Positions 1 through 6,598 of a stretch of DNA of 6,601 nucleotides are shown here, piece after piece. The DNA is from an uncultured Prevotella sp. Its GTDB lineage: Bacteria > Bacteroidota > Bacteroidia > Bacteroidales > Bacteroidaceae. The notes below the pieces were generated by a model that was given only the letters and a program-made list of their open reading frames with translations, ran no database searches and was not told the DNA's origin. Location of the stretch: positions 1 through 6,601 of the forward strand of contig CAMQBP010000107.1 of assembly GCA_946999025.1 (NCBI GenBank), given 5' to 3'. Both the position numbers and the translations under genes were made by a program. Positions within the stretch are counted from its first letter, which is position 1. Each line of letters opens with the position of its first letter.

Positions 1-24
1 GATAAATAGAATCTTCTTCGTCAT
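1..24 (-). CDS. Start of a further minus-strand gene, cut by the window edge
   Basis: Only eight codons are visible, reading M-T-K-K-I-L-F-I. Two lysines followed by hydrophobic residues look like the start of a signal peptide or lipoprotein signal, so an exported product is a reasonable guess. The start is supported by AAGGAC directly before the ATG and by a perfect Bacteroidota -7 promoter element about 90 bases upstream (115-122). No other ATG in this leader opens a frame that reaches the window edge without a stop in the frames I checked. The gene lies in the same direction as the transporter pair and the isomerase and may belong to the same locus, but it appears to have its own promoter. 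Its function cannot be told. Confidence 0.5.
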
Positions 25-114
25 GTCCTTGTTTGGCGTTTACTTGTTTAATGGTGGCAAAATGGCTGTGATATGCAAATCATCTGCATTGCAGCTTACA
101 ACATCTGCCCACTG

Positions 115-122
115 CAAAGATA
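115..122 (-). promoter_or_regulatory. Bacteroidota-type promoter, -7 element TATCTTTG
   Basis: On the minus strand the sequence TATCTTTG matches the Bacteroides primary-sigma -7 consensus TAnnTTTG exactly and sits in the typical context TTTTTCG-TATCTTTG-CA. The expected -33 TTTG is not present 19-21 bases upstream, where the sequence is CGCCAG, so the promoter may be weak or activator-dependent. Transcription would start around 105-110 and give a leader of about 80-85 nucleotides before the ATG at 24. It therefore serves the partial gene at the window edge rather than the transporter operon. Confidence 0.6.
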
Positions 123-133
123 CGAAAAATAAT

Positions 134-163
134 CGAATTACTGGCGATAATTCTCATAATTCG
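134..163. repeat. Short inverted and direct repeats upstream of the promoter
   Basis: CGAATTA at 134-140 is matched by its exact reverse complement TAATTCG at 157-163. ATAATTC also occurs twice in direct orientation, at 147-153 and 156-162, a 9-base period. The cluster lies 12-41 bases upstream of the -7 element, over the -33 region where no normal -33 motif is found. This is where an activator or repressor would bind. The motifs are short and AT-rich, so chance is a real alternative. Confidence 0.3.
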
Positions 164-247
164 GTGTTCGAGCCATAGCAATTTGTTATTTTTAAACTTT
201 GAGCGTGCTACCAGTCTTTACATTCATTATCCGCTTCAATATGATAA

Positions 248-281
248 ATGCCTGTGCAGCATCAACATGTTGTACAGGCAT
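248..281. other. 15-bp stem-loop downstream of the isomerase gene
   Basis: The arms at 248-262 and 267-281 enclose the four-base loop CAAC. The outer eight pairs (ATGCCTGT with ACAGGCAT) are perfect. The inner seven are complete on the plus strand if two G-U wobbles are allowed (256/273 and 259/270). In minus-strand RNA those two positions become A-C mismatches. The stem starts 26 bases after the isomerase stop codon, a fitting place for the operon's terminator, but it is followed on the minus strand only by an AT-rich stretch (TTATCATATT), not a clean U-run. It may be a terminator, a 3'-end stabilising structure, or part of a plus-strand transcript. Confidence 0.5.
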
Positions 282-307
282 CTATGAATAGGTATCATGG
301 GGTAGGG

Positions 308-1201
308 TTAATGTTTGTCTAATAATTCTTGCAGGTACTTACGCGTTTTAATGACGTAATCATGTTTGGCCCCATTCAATTCACACTCAATGGTCAGTGC
401 ACCCTGAAATCTTTGTTTCTTGAGTTCGGCAACAACAGCCGGAAAGTTCACAAGTCCGGTTGGGATAGGCACTTCTGCTCCCAATTCATACGGATTGTTC
501 GGGTCTGGATATTTTCCGTCTTTGGCATGGAACTCCTTGATTAGATTGCCGAATTGGCGTACGGCATCCAGCGAATTGGCTTTGCCATACATCAACAGGT
601 TTGCCAGGTCGCAATTGATGAACACGTTGCCCGTGCCAATATCTTTGAGGGCACGAATCAGTGTTGTTGGTGTTTCCTGACCTGTTTCGAAGTATATCAT
701 CACACCGCGCTGCTTGGCATAGTTCGCCAAATCTTTCATAACTCCGATGAAATCTTTGTATTGCTCGGAAGAGGGATCCTCTGGAATAAACCCAAAGTGG
801 GAGTGCATGGCAGGAACCTCTGCCATTTGACAGAAATTGATCATCTCGTGGTACACCTTTATCTTCTCTTCTCTCTCATCCTTCGGAACCAGACCGATGG
901 TGGCTGGCCCATGTCTGAAATTCCACTGGCTCTTACTGCCGGGCACACCGACAACCGTTGTCACCTTGATGTTGTGCTTCTTTGATGCAGCCTTTACCTT
1001 TTCAGCAAACTCTTTCGTAAGTGTATTCTTGCTATAGTTTAGTTCACATGATCCGAATCCCTGGTCGTGCAGGTCTTTAAAGCTTTTGTCGATGTTGCTC
1101 AAATCATATTGTATCACACCGATTGTGATTTTGTTTTGTGCCTTGATGGCTGGACATAGTAGCATAAAAGTAAAAATCAATAAAGAAAATTTTAATCTCA
1201 T
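308..1201 (-). CDS. Secreted sugar phosphate isomerase/epimerase family protein (xylose-isomerase-like TIM barrel)
   Basis: This 297-residue protein fits the AP-endonuclease-2/xylose-isomerase-like TIM-barrel family, metal-dependent enzymes that isomerise, epimerise or dehydrate sugars and keto-sugars. Residues 1-21 form a signal peptide: R2 and K4, a hydrophobic core to L15, and probable cleavage at A-I-K-A before Q22. The enzyme is therefore likely periplasmic. C16 lacks a lipobox, so it is probably not a lipoprotein. The mature protein starts with the usual first strand (ITIGVIQYDL, 25-34). Likely metal ligands by family pattern are E172 (YFETGQE), D198 (NCDLAN), H225 (FHAKDG) and E272 (LTIECE); H133 and H135 lie in the HSHFGF strand. 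The family segment EVPIPTGLVNF is at 243-253. It follows the susD-like gene after 110 bases containing a terminator-like hairpin, so expression may be lower than that of the transporter genes. The ATG has no clear Shine-Dalgarno sequence. The fold is near certain; the substrate is unknown. A cytosolic sugar-phosphate role is unlikely given the signal peptide. Confidence 0.9.
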   Translation of the reverse strand: MRLKFSLLIFTFMLLCPAIKAQNKITIGVIQYDLSNIDKSFKDLHDQGFGSCELNYSKNTLTKEFAEKVKAASKKHNIKVTTVVGVPGSKSQWNFRHGPATIGLVPKDEREEKIKVYHEMINFCQMAEVPAMHSHFGFIPEDPSSEQYKDFIGVMKDLANYAKQRGVMIYFETGQETPTTLIRALKDIGTGNVFINCDLANLLMYGKANSLDAVRQFGNLIKEFHAKDGKYPDPNNPYELGAEVPIPTGLVNFPAVVAELKKQRFQGALTIECELNGAKHDYVIKTRKYLQELLDKH

Positions 1202-1240
1202 TGTCTGATATCAATTAAGTTAGTATAATGCGAATGTCGC

Positions 1241-1291
1241 AAAAAAGGAAAGGCACAAAAGAGCTTTTAGGTCTTTTGGCCTCCCTTTTTT
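1241..1291 (-). terminator. Terminator-like hairpin between the susD-like and isomerase genes
   Basis: The hairpin starts 21 bases after the susD-like stop codon. From the loop outward it has a seven-pair stem (1256-1262 with 1272-1278, CAAAAGA/TCTTTTG), a single bulged base at 1255, four pairs (AGGC 1251-1254 with GCCT 1279-1282), a small internal loop, two G-C pairs, and six A-T pairs (1241-1246 with 1286-1291). The loop is the nine bases 1263-1271. In minus-strand RNA the structure ends in six U residues, as a rho-independent terminator does. The A-run on the other side makes it look bidirectional. It probably attenuates rather than fully ends transcription, because I find no convincing promoter in the 39 bases left before the isomerase start. 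Confidence 0.65.
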
Positions 1292-1312
1292 GGATGTATT
1301 GTCGAAATTTGT

Positions 1313-3112
1313 CTACTGCTCCATAGTAGGATTAAAGGTTCCGCCCCAATTGTTGTTTTGCTCAAGGTTTGGATTCTGGTCGATGTTGCTCTTTTGAATC
1401 GGGAAGAAATAGAATGTTTCCTTGATCACAAATTCTCTCTCTGCTGCTTTGGTCAACGGAATCTGATGGATTACATAACGGAAATCACCAGTGGTCAGTT
1501 GATTGTTGTTGGTCTTTTCCCGCGCAACGTTCAGATCCATATCCGTTCCGTCTGGGTTGATGGCGATTGCCTCGATACCGTGCTTGGTCCATCCTGCCAA
1601 CTTCATCATGTTGCGCGTACGACGCAAGTCCCAGAAGCGATGTCCTTCATAGCATAACTCAATCTCTCGCTCGTCCAAGATGGCCTTGCGTATAGCCTCA
1701 CGACTTCCCACATTCAATCCGTACAATCCATCCGCTCCAGCTTCGATACCAGCTCTTTTGCGAATTTGCTTCAACATGTCAATAGAGATTTCCGAGTGTC
1801 CTGTCTCATTGGCTGCCTCGGCATAGATGAACATCAGTTCGGCAAAGCGCATGTAGATATAATCGATGTCATAGGTAAGCACCGTTGCCTGCGTCAGTGA
1901 CATATCAGCAGCTTTATAGTTGTAGAAGCCGCTGTACGAGTCATTGTTCACAGCATTGGTATGTGCTGCCGGGTTGATGCCGTACTGGTCGTCAGCATTG
2001 CAGATGCCCAAAGCATTGTACTGCCTGTAGCCAGAGGCTTTACCTGCAACTGGATATTTAGCTCCATTGTAGAAGCACACCTGATTAAAGCGTGGGTCTC
2101 GGTTCTTCCAGAATGATTTCAGCAAATCCTGTTCGTTCCCAACATAATATTTTCCTGTTGGGTCATCAAACCGTTTGCCATCCAGCATGGGGAAATCTTT
2201 CACAAACTCCCAAGTAGGATTGCTGTAGTTTACTCCCCGGCTGATGGAGGCAGGACGGGTTCCAGCAGCCCAAGAGGCTACCTTGTTTGGATTTGAGTAA
2301 ATAATTGGGAAGATTACTTCCGGTCCTTTTTCTTGGAGCCAGATATCAGCATATTTTGGTGTCAAAGCTATGCCATTGGCCACACAAAAGTCATACGCTT
2401 CTTTTGCAGCGACATACGCTTCTTGCCAGTAGGCGTTTTGATATGGCTTGCTTGGATTGAACTGTGGAGAGCATTTCAGCAACAGTGTCTTGGCTTTCCA
2501 CGCTTTTGCAAAGCACTGGTCAATACGCCCGTAATCACTCGAAGAGGCCGGAATCTTGGCTGGCAACAGAGAGATGGCCTTATCCAGGTCTTCTACCATT
2601 AACTGGAAACACTCTGCCGTAGAGTTGCGCTTGACTTTTAAGTCATCCTTATCTTTGTCCTGTGGAACCTTGATATAGGGAACGCCACCATGATGGAGTA
2701 CCATCCAGTAATAGTTAAAGGCACGCATGAAATAGACTTGACCCAACAGATTGTCGCGTACGGCTTTATCGAGAGACTGATTGTTTTCCAGATTGGCTAT
2801 TGCCTCATTAATATGGCGTACAGCGGTGTAAGTCCACTTTTTGTAAGCCCCGCCAGTTTCAGTAATTGTTCCCAGATACCAGGGCATGCCGGTCAGGATA
2901 TCCGAATTGGCATCTGCGTTTGTCCTCCATCCGTCGAAATTCTCTGCATAGAGATTGTTCACATAAGCCGTTGCCAGGTTGACATCGTTCCAAACCACAG
3001 ATTCGTCGTAACTGTCAAGATTCTTGATGTCCAGCGTGTCGCAACCGGTCATCAATCCGCTCAATGTGAAAAGTACACCTATAAGTATATTTTTGGAATT
3101 ATTTTTTTTCAT
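1313..3112 (-). CDS. SusD/RagB-family outer-membrane glycan-binding lipoprotein
   Basis: SusD-like proteins are surface lipoproteins that cap the SusC-like channel and bind the incoming glycan. This one has 599 residues, within the usual range. The signal has lysines at 2, 3 and 7, a hydrophobic stretch 9-20, and a lipobox-like M-T-G-C, so C24 should be the lipidated first residue. The residues after it (D25, D28) are acidic, in keeping with surface export, though not a full canonical export motif. Family segments are present in order: GQVYFMRAFNYYWMVLHHGG (124-143), followed by VPYI, the TPR-helix region; YMRFAELMFIYAEAANETG (420-438); LKQIRKRAG (447-455); ILDEREIELCYEGHRFWDLR (478-497), followed by R498; and the C-terminal FFPIQKSNIDQNPNLEQN (569-586). 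The gene begins 11 bases after the SusC-like stop, with GAAAG before the ATG as a weak ribosome site, so the two are surely co-transcribed. The ligand cannot be read from the sequence; no frameshift or missing segment is seen. Confidence 0.96.
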   Translation of the reverse strand: MKKNNSKNILIGVLFTLSGLMTGCDTLDIKNLDSYDESVVWNDVNLATAYVNNLYAENFDGWRTNADANSDILTGMPWYLGTITETGGAYKKWTYTAVRHINEAIANLENNQSLDKAVRDNLLGQVYFMRAFNYYWMVLHHGGVPYIKVPQDKDKDDLKVKRNSTAECFQLMVEDLDKAISLLPAKIPASSSDYGRIDQCFAKAWKAKTLLLKCSPQFNPSKPYQNAYWQEAYVAAKEAYDFCVANGIALTPKYADIWLQEKGPEVIFPIIYSNPNKVASWAAGTRPASISRGVNYSNPTWEFVKDFPMLDGKRFDDPTGKYYVGNEQDLLKSFWKNRDPRFNQVCFYNGAKYPVAGKASGYRQYNALGICNADDQYGINPAAHTNAVNNDSYSGFYNYKAADMSLTQATVLTYDIDYIYMRFAELMFIYAEAANETGHSEISIDMLKQIRKRAGIEAGADGLYGLNVGSREAIRKAILDEREIELCYEGHRFWDLRRTRNMMKLAGWTKHGIEAIAINPDGTDMDLNVAREKTNNNQLTTGDFRYVIHQIPLTKAAEREFVIKETFYFFPIQKSNIDQNPNLEQNNNWGGTFNPTMEQ

Positions 3113-3123
3113 ATTCTTTCAAG

Positions 3124-6100
3124 TTAAAAAGTGAAGTTAAGGCCAAATGAGAAAGTCTTCATCAAAGGATATGAATCATAGTACTTTTGCTCGGGATCCA
3201 GAAACTCTGTCACGGCAGAAATACAGAATAGGTTAGTGGCATTGGCAAACACCTGTGCGTTCTCGATTCCTAATGGACGGAGAATGCTTTTTGGCAGGTC
3301 GTAGCCGATATTCAAGTTCTTCAGTCGGAGATAGGCACTGTTGCGCATCCAGAAACTTGTGTTCCCGGCTCCCGATTCGTACCAGCTCTTACCTACGATA
3401 CGCGGATAGACACCCTTTGGATTCAGGTCGGGATCATACACCTTGTTGCTCGTCCAGATGGGAAAATAGGGGCGCACGGCACCGCCATGTTGATAGAAGC
3501 CGCCATCGACGCCACCAACAAACCGGTCGTACTTTCCTACGCCTTGAAAATGAATGTCTACCGTGATGCCATTCCATTTGACATGGCCGCCAAAGCCGTA
3601 GTTGATACGTGGCGTGCCGTTCTTGCTCAGCAAGTTGTACGCATCGTTACCGTCAATCTTGCCGTCAGGCCCTTCTGAGTAGCCATCGCCGCGGGTGTCT
3701 TTGTACAGGATGCCACCCAGATACGGATCGCGTCCATACTGCTTGAAGCCTTTGGCTTTCAGCGCATCCACTTCCGCTTGGTCTGTCAACAGGTGGTCAG
3801 CGATCAAGCCTGTAAGTATCCCGGCAGATTTGCCTACCCTCGACAATGCCTTCAGGTTTCCTGTTTTGTAGGTAGCCGATTCGTCCAACACGTCCCAGCG
3901 GTCTCGAGCATAACCCAAATTCAAGTAAACGGAATAGTCGATTGAGCCATTGGCGGCCTTGTCCATCCACGTCAAAGCCAATTCTCCACCTCTCCACGAA
4001 CGCTCAGCATAGTTCTCTGGAGCCAGGCTCTGGCCGTAGGTGTTAGGAAGGGTCACGGTGCGAGCTCCCAGAATATCGACCTCTTTTCGGTAAAAGGCAT
4101 CAAACGATCCTGAAAGGCGGTTGTTAAAGAACCCGAAATCTATACCAATGTTGTAAGTCGTTGACGTGGCCCAGGTCAAAGTTGGGTTAGGGGTCGCACC
4201 AGCAACGATGGTATTGGCTAGATTGTTGCCGAACACATAAGTGCTGCCTGTACTGTATTTCTGTAAATAAGAGAACCTTTGTATTTCCTTATTGTTTACA
4301 TTCAGGTCGTTACCGGTCGTTCCATAGGATGCACGCAGCTTTAAGTTGCTCAGCCAGTCTGCAGTGGGTGCCATGAAGGATTCCTGGCTCAACCGCCAGC
4401 CAGCCGAAACCGATGGGAAGAATCCCCATCGGTGTCCTTCGGGGAACAAGGTGTTTCCATCGTAACGGAACGAGAACTCGGCAATATATTTCTGGTCGAA
4501 GTTGTAGTTGAAACGGCCAATCCACGACAGACGACCTCCGGTATACTCCCGGGCATCGCCCCAGCGGCGTTCGGCATCTTTGGAGAAAACAAACATCTGG
4601 TCGATGTGGGTGGCAGGATCCTCGGCCTTGGCCTCGACATATTCTCCGCCGTTGGATGCCTGCTCAAACACCATCATGCCAGACACTTCATGCTTGCCGA
4701 ACGTTTGGTTATAATTTACAAACCAGTTGAACTGCTCATTCCACAGTTGTCTGGTCTGGTATTCCAGATTCTCGTAGTTGTTGGAGAAGTTAAATATGTT
4801 GTATTCGTTCAGGTTCAAAGGGGCTGGCAAGAAGCGGTTTCCTTTCGAGTCGGCTTGTTGGAACTTGTAGTTTTTCTGATAGGTCATGTATCTTTTTCTT
4901 GAATAATCATACCCGATATAGTTGCCGACGACTTTCGTACTCAGTCCTTTTAGAATGAATCCCAGGTCAAAGTTAAATGATAAGATGCCTGTCATACTGC
5001 GGCGGCGTGTCTTCAGATAGCGGTTGCCTATCACCTGGTCTACTGGGTTCCATCCCTGCCATGAGCCATAGTCTGGATAGATGGGGTAGTCTGTTATCGT
5101 GGATGAGGGACTGCCATCCAGGTTACTATAGAAAGGAGTTGTCTTCAAGGCGTTGAACGTACAGCGGTACAAGTCGTAGATTGCCTGGTCATCGTCACCT
5201 GAGAATGGCCAGTAGAAGCGTTTATCGTTCGATTGGTATGCGCTGATGTTCATGTCCATCTTGATGTATTTGCTCAGATCCACAGATAGGTTTGAGCGTA
5301 GCGAGAACCTTTTGTTCTCTAATGTCACATACGAACCTTCCTCTGCCAGAAACGATCCCATGACGTAGTACTGCACTTTCTCACTGCCACCTCTGGCACT
5401 CAAAGAATGCTTTGTGTTCCACGGATCCTGCCATATATAGTCGTTCACATTATAGTTGATGTGATTGTCACGAAAGTAGGCATACTCTGCTTCACCGTTT
5501 GGCTCTTTCAAACCCTGAAAGCGGGCTACGGCGTTTTGGTAGTCCAGCTCGTCAATGGCTGTCCATCTGTCAGCGAACAGTTGCTGCGTGGGTTTGCTGA
5601 AGGCATACGATCCTTGATAGTTGAACACGGGCTTCTGGTTTTTCACACCACCTTTAGTCTTTACCAACACCACACCATTACCAGCAGCAGAACCGTAGAT
5701 GGAGGCTGTGGCTGCGTCCTTCAAAAAACTAATCTGATCAATCTCGTAGGCTTCAAGATGGTCAAAAGCCTCTTTATTGCGGATAATGCCGTCAATAACA
5801 AACAGGGGCTCGCCAAAACCACCACGCATGCGAATCTCAGATGTTGCACCCATCAGTCCCGAATTACCAGAGATGGTGGCACCAGGGGCACGTCCGGCCA
5901 ATGAGTTGGACAGGTTGGTGTTGGGTATCTCGGAAAGCTCATCGGCTTTTACGTTCGAGATGGCGCCGGTCATGTTGACCTTCTTCTGCACGCCATATCC
6001 CACGACGACTACTTCTTCCAACTTCTGTGTGTCCTGATGCAGTGTGATCTTGTAAGTGCCTTTATCGGCTGTCACCACAACCGTTTGGTCCAGGAAGCCG

Positions 6101-6453
6101 ATGTAGGAAACCAATAGCGTCGTGCCATTTGTAATCTTACTTAGGGTAAACTCCCCGTTTACATTCGTAATAGTGCGCACCGTTGGGTCGTCTTTTGCGA
6201 TAATGCTTGCGCCGATAATCGGCAATCCGGCATCGTCGACAACTGTGCCTGTAATCATTTTTCGCTGCTGTTGATTCATGAATTCAACAGATTTGATCTG
6301 GTCACGATTGACTTGTATAGCTTTGGCCTCCGTTTTTAGATTCAGTGATCGTTCCAAACTTCCATACAAGACATCTGCGTCGCTTGTCGCCTTGACTGGC
6401 GATGAAGCCGACAAAAACATTGCTAATACAGCAATGGGTGCTTTTTCAATCAT
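3124..6453 (-). CDS. SusC/RagA-family TonB-linked outer-membrane transporter
   Basis: SusC-like proteins are 22-strand TonB-dependent channels that import oligosaccharides or other large ligands with a SusD-like lid. This one has 1109 residues and looks complete. Domains in order are: a short signal peptide (1-22, probable cleavage after V-K-A); a linker of about 43 polar residues; a carboxypeptidase-regulatory-like beta-sandwich (about 67-140, GTVVDDAGLPIIGASI at 69-84); the TonB box LEEVVVVGYG (145-154); the plug (about 158-270) with the SusC signature ISFLKDAATASIYGSAAGNG (241-260), then VVLVKTKGG; and the barrel from about 275 to the end. An Asp/Gly-rich loop DTRGDG...DGKIDGND (919-937) resembles the calcium-binding-like loop common in this family. 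The last residue is Phe (LNFTF), the usual outer-membrane insertion signal. There is no STN domain before the beta-sandwich, so classical FecA-like signalling to an anti-sigma factor is not expected. ATG 6453 is the only usable start: an in-frame TGA lies four codons upstream. It is the first visible gene of the operon. The substrate is unknown. Confidence 0.97.
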   Translation of the reverse strand: MIEKAPIAVLAMFLSASSPVKATSDADVLYGSLERSLNLKTEAKAIQVNRDQIKSVEFMNQQQRKMITGTVVDDAGLPIIGASIIAKDDPTVRTITNVNGEFTLSKITNGTTLLVSYIGFLDQTVVVTADKGTYKITLHQDTQKLEEVVVVGYGVQKKVNMTGAISNVKADELSEIPNTNLSNSLAGRAPGATISGNSGLMGATSEIRMRGGFGEPLFVIDGIIRNKEAFDHLEAYEIDQISFLKDAATASIYGSAAGNGVVLVKTKGGVKNQKPVFNYQGSYAFSKPTQQLFADRWTAIDELDYQNAVARFQGLKEPNGEAEYAYFRDNHINYNVNDYIWQDPWNTKHSLSARGGSEKVQYYVMGSFLAEEGSYVTLENKRFSLRSNLSVDLSKYIKMDMNISAYQSNDKRFYWPFSGDDDQAIYDLYRCTFNALKTTPFYSNLDGSPSSTITDYPIYPDYGSWQGWNPVDQVIGNRYLKTRRRSMTGILSFNFDLGFILKGLSTKVVGNYIGYDYSRKRYMTYQKNYKFQQADSKGNRFLPAPLNLNEYNIFNFSNNYENLEYQTRQLWNEQFNWFVNYNQTFGKHEVSGMMVFEQASNGGEYVEAKAEDPATHIDQMFVFSKDAERRWGDAREYTGGRLSWIGRFNYNFDQKYIAEFSFRYDGNTLFPEGHRWGFFPSVSAGWRLSQESFMAPTADWLSNLKLRASYGTTGNDLNVNNKEIQRFSYLQKYSTGSTYVFGNNLANTIVAGATPNPTLTWATSTTYNIGIDFGFFNNRLSGSFDAFYRKEVDILGARTVTLPNTYGQSLAPENYAERSWRGGELALTWMDKAANGSIDYSVYLNLGYARDRWDVLDESATYKTGNLKALSRVGKSAGILTGLIADHLLTDQAEVDALKAKGFKQYGRDPYLGGILYKDTRGDGYSEGPDGKIDGNDAYNLLSKNGTPRINYGFGGHVKWNGITVDIHFQGVGKYDRFVGGVDGGFYQHGGAVRPYFPIWTSNKVYDPDLNPKGVYPRIVGKSWYESGAGNTSFWMRNSAYLRLKNLNIGYDLPKSILRPLGIENAQVFANATNLFCISAVTEFLDPEQKYYDSYPLMKTFSFGLNFTF

Positions 6454-6490
6454 ACATGTGGTTCAATAAGGTTAGTATTCAGTTTTAGAT

Positions 6491-6598
6491 TATAAATTCT
6501 GTGTGTTTCGGTGATTACATCATAAGCTGTCGTTTTGAATTAATTATTAATGTAACGTGAGTTCGACGAATTATAAGTGTCTATAAATTTGGTGATTA
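6491..6598. repeat. Two-part direct repeat upstream of the transporter gene
   Basis: The pair TATAAATT then GGTGATTA occurs twice in the same order: 6491-6498 with 6510-6517, and 6582-6589 with 6591-6598. The half-sites are 11 bases apart in the first copy and 1 base apart in the second, a difference of 10 bases or about one helical turn. Read toward the gene, the order is TAATCACC then AATTTATA. The copy nearer the gene ends about 38 bases before the start codon. It could be a tandem regulator site. The TATAAATT half is AT-rich and could recur by chance; GGTGATTA less so. Confidence 0.35.
6539..6551. repeat. 13-base AT palindrome upstream of the transporter gene
   Basis: ATTAATTATTAAT is a perfect palindrome around one central base (6545). 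It lies 86-98 bases upstream of the SusC-like start codon, between the two copies of the direct repeat. It could be an operator or simply AT-rich promoter DNA; its base composition makes chance occurrence plausible. Confidence 0.25.

Noticed and set aside
48..89. A 13-codon minus-strand open frame (M-Q-M-I-C-I-S-Q-P-F-C-H-H) in the leader of the partial gene
   Set aside because: A leader peptide was considered, but there is no ribosome site and no run of regulatory codons, and a frame this short is expected by chance.
554..985. A 143-codon plus-strand open frame antisense to the isomerase gene
   Set aside because: The opposite strand encodes an intact TIM-barrel protein with all its motifs. 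This frame has no independent support.
1202..1240. Possible separate promoter for the isomerase (TATACT on the minus strand)
   Set aside because: It fits the Bacteroidota -7 consensus TAnnTTTG poorly, matching little beyond the first two bases, so I do not annotate it.
3102..3109. Run of eight A residues in codons 2-4 of the susD-like gene, a possible slippage site
   Set aside because: AAA-rich starts are normal for lipoprotein signal peptides, and the reading frame continues intact, so there is no sign of frameshifting.
4432..4902. A 156-codon plus-strand open frame antisense to the SusC-like gene
   Set aside because: It has no recognisable motif or start signals and lies wholly opposite a barrel-coding segment, so it is a shadow frame.
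5407..5904. A 165-codon open frame on the plus strand inside the SusC-like gene
   Set aside because: It is antisense to a well-supported coding region, its translation resembles no family I know, and it lacks a promoter or ribosome site. It is a shadow of the codon structure on the other strand.
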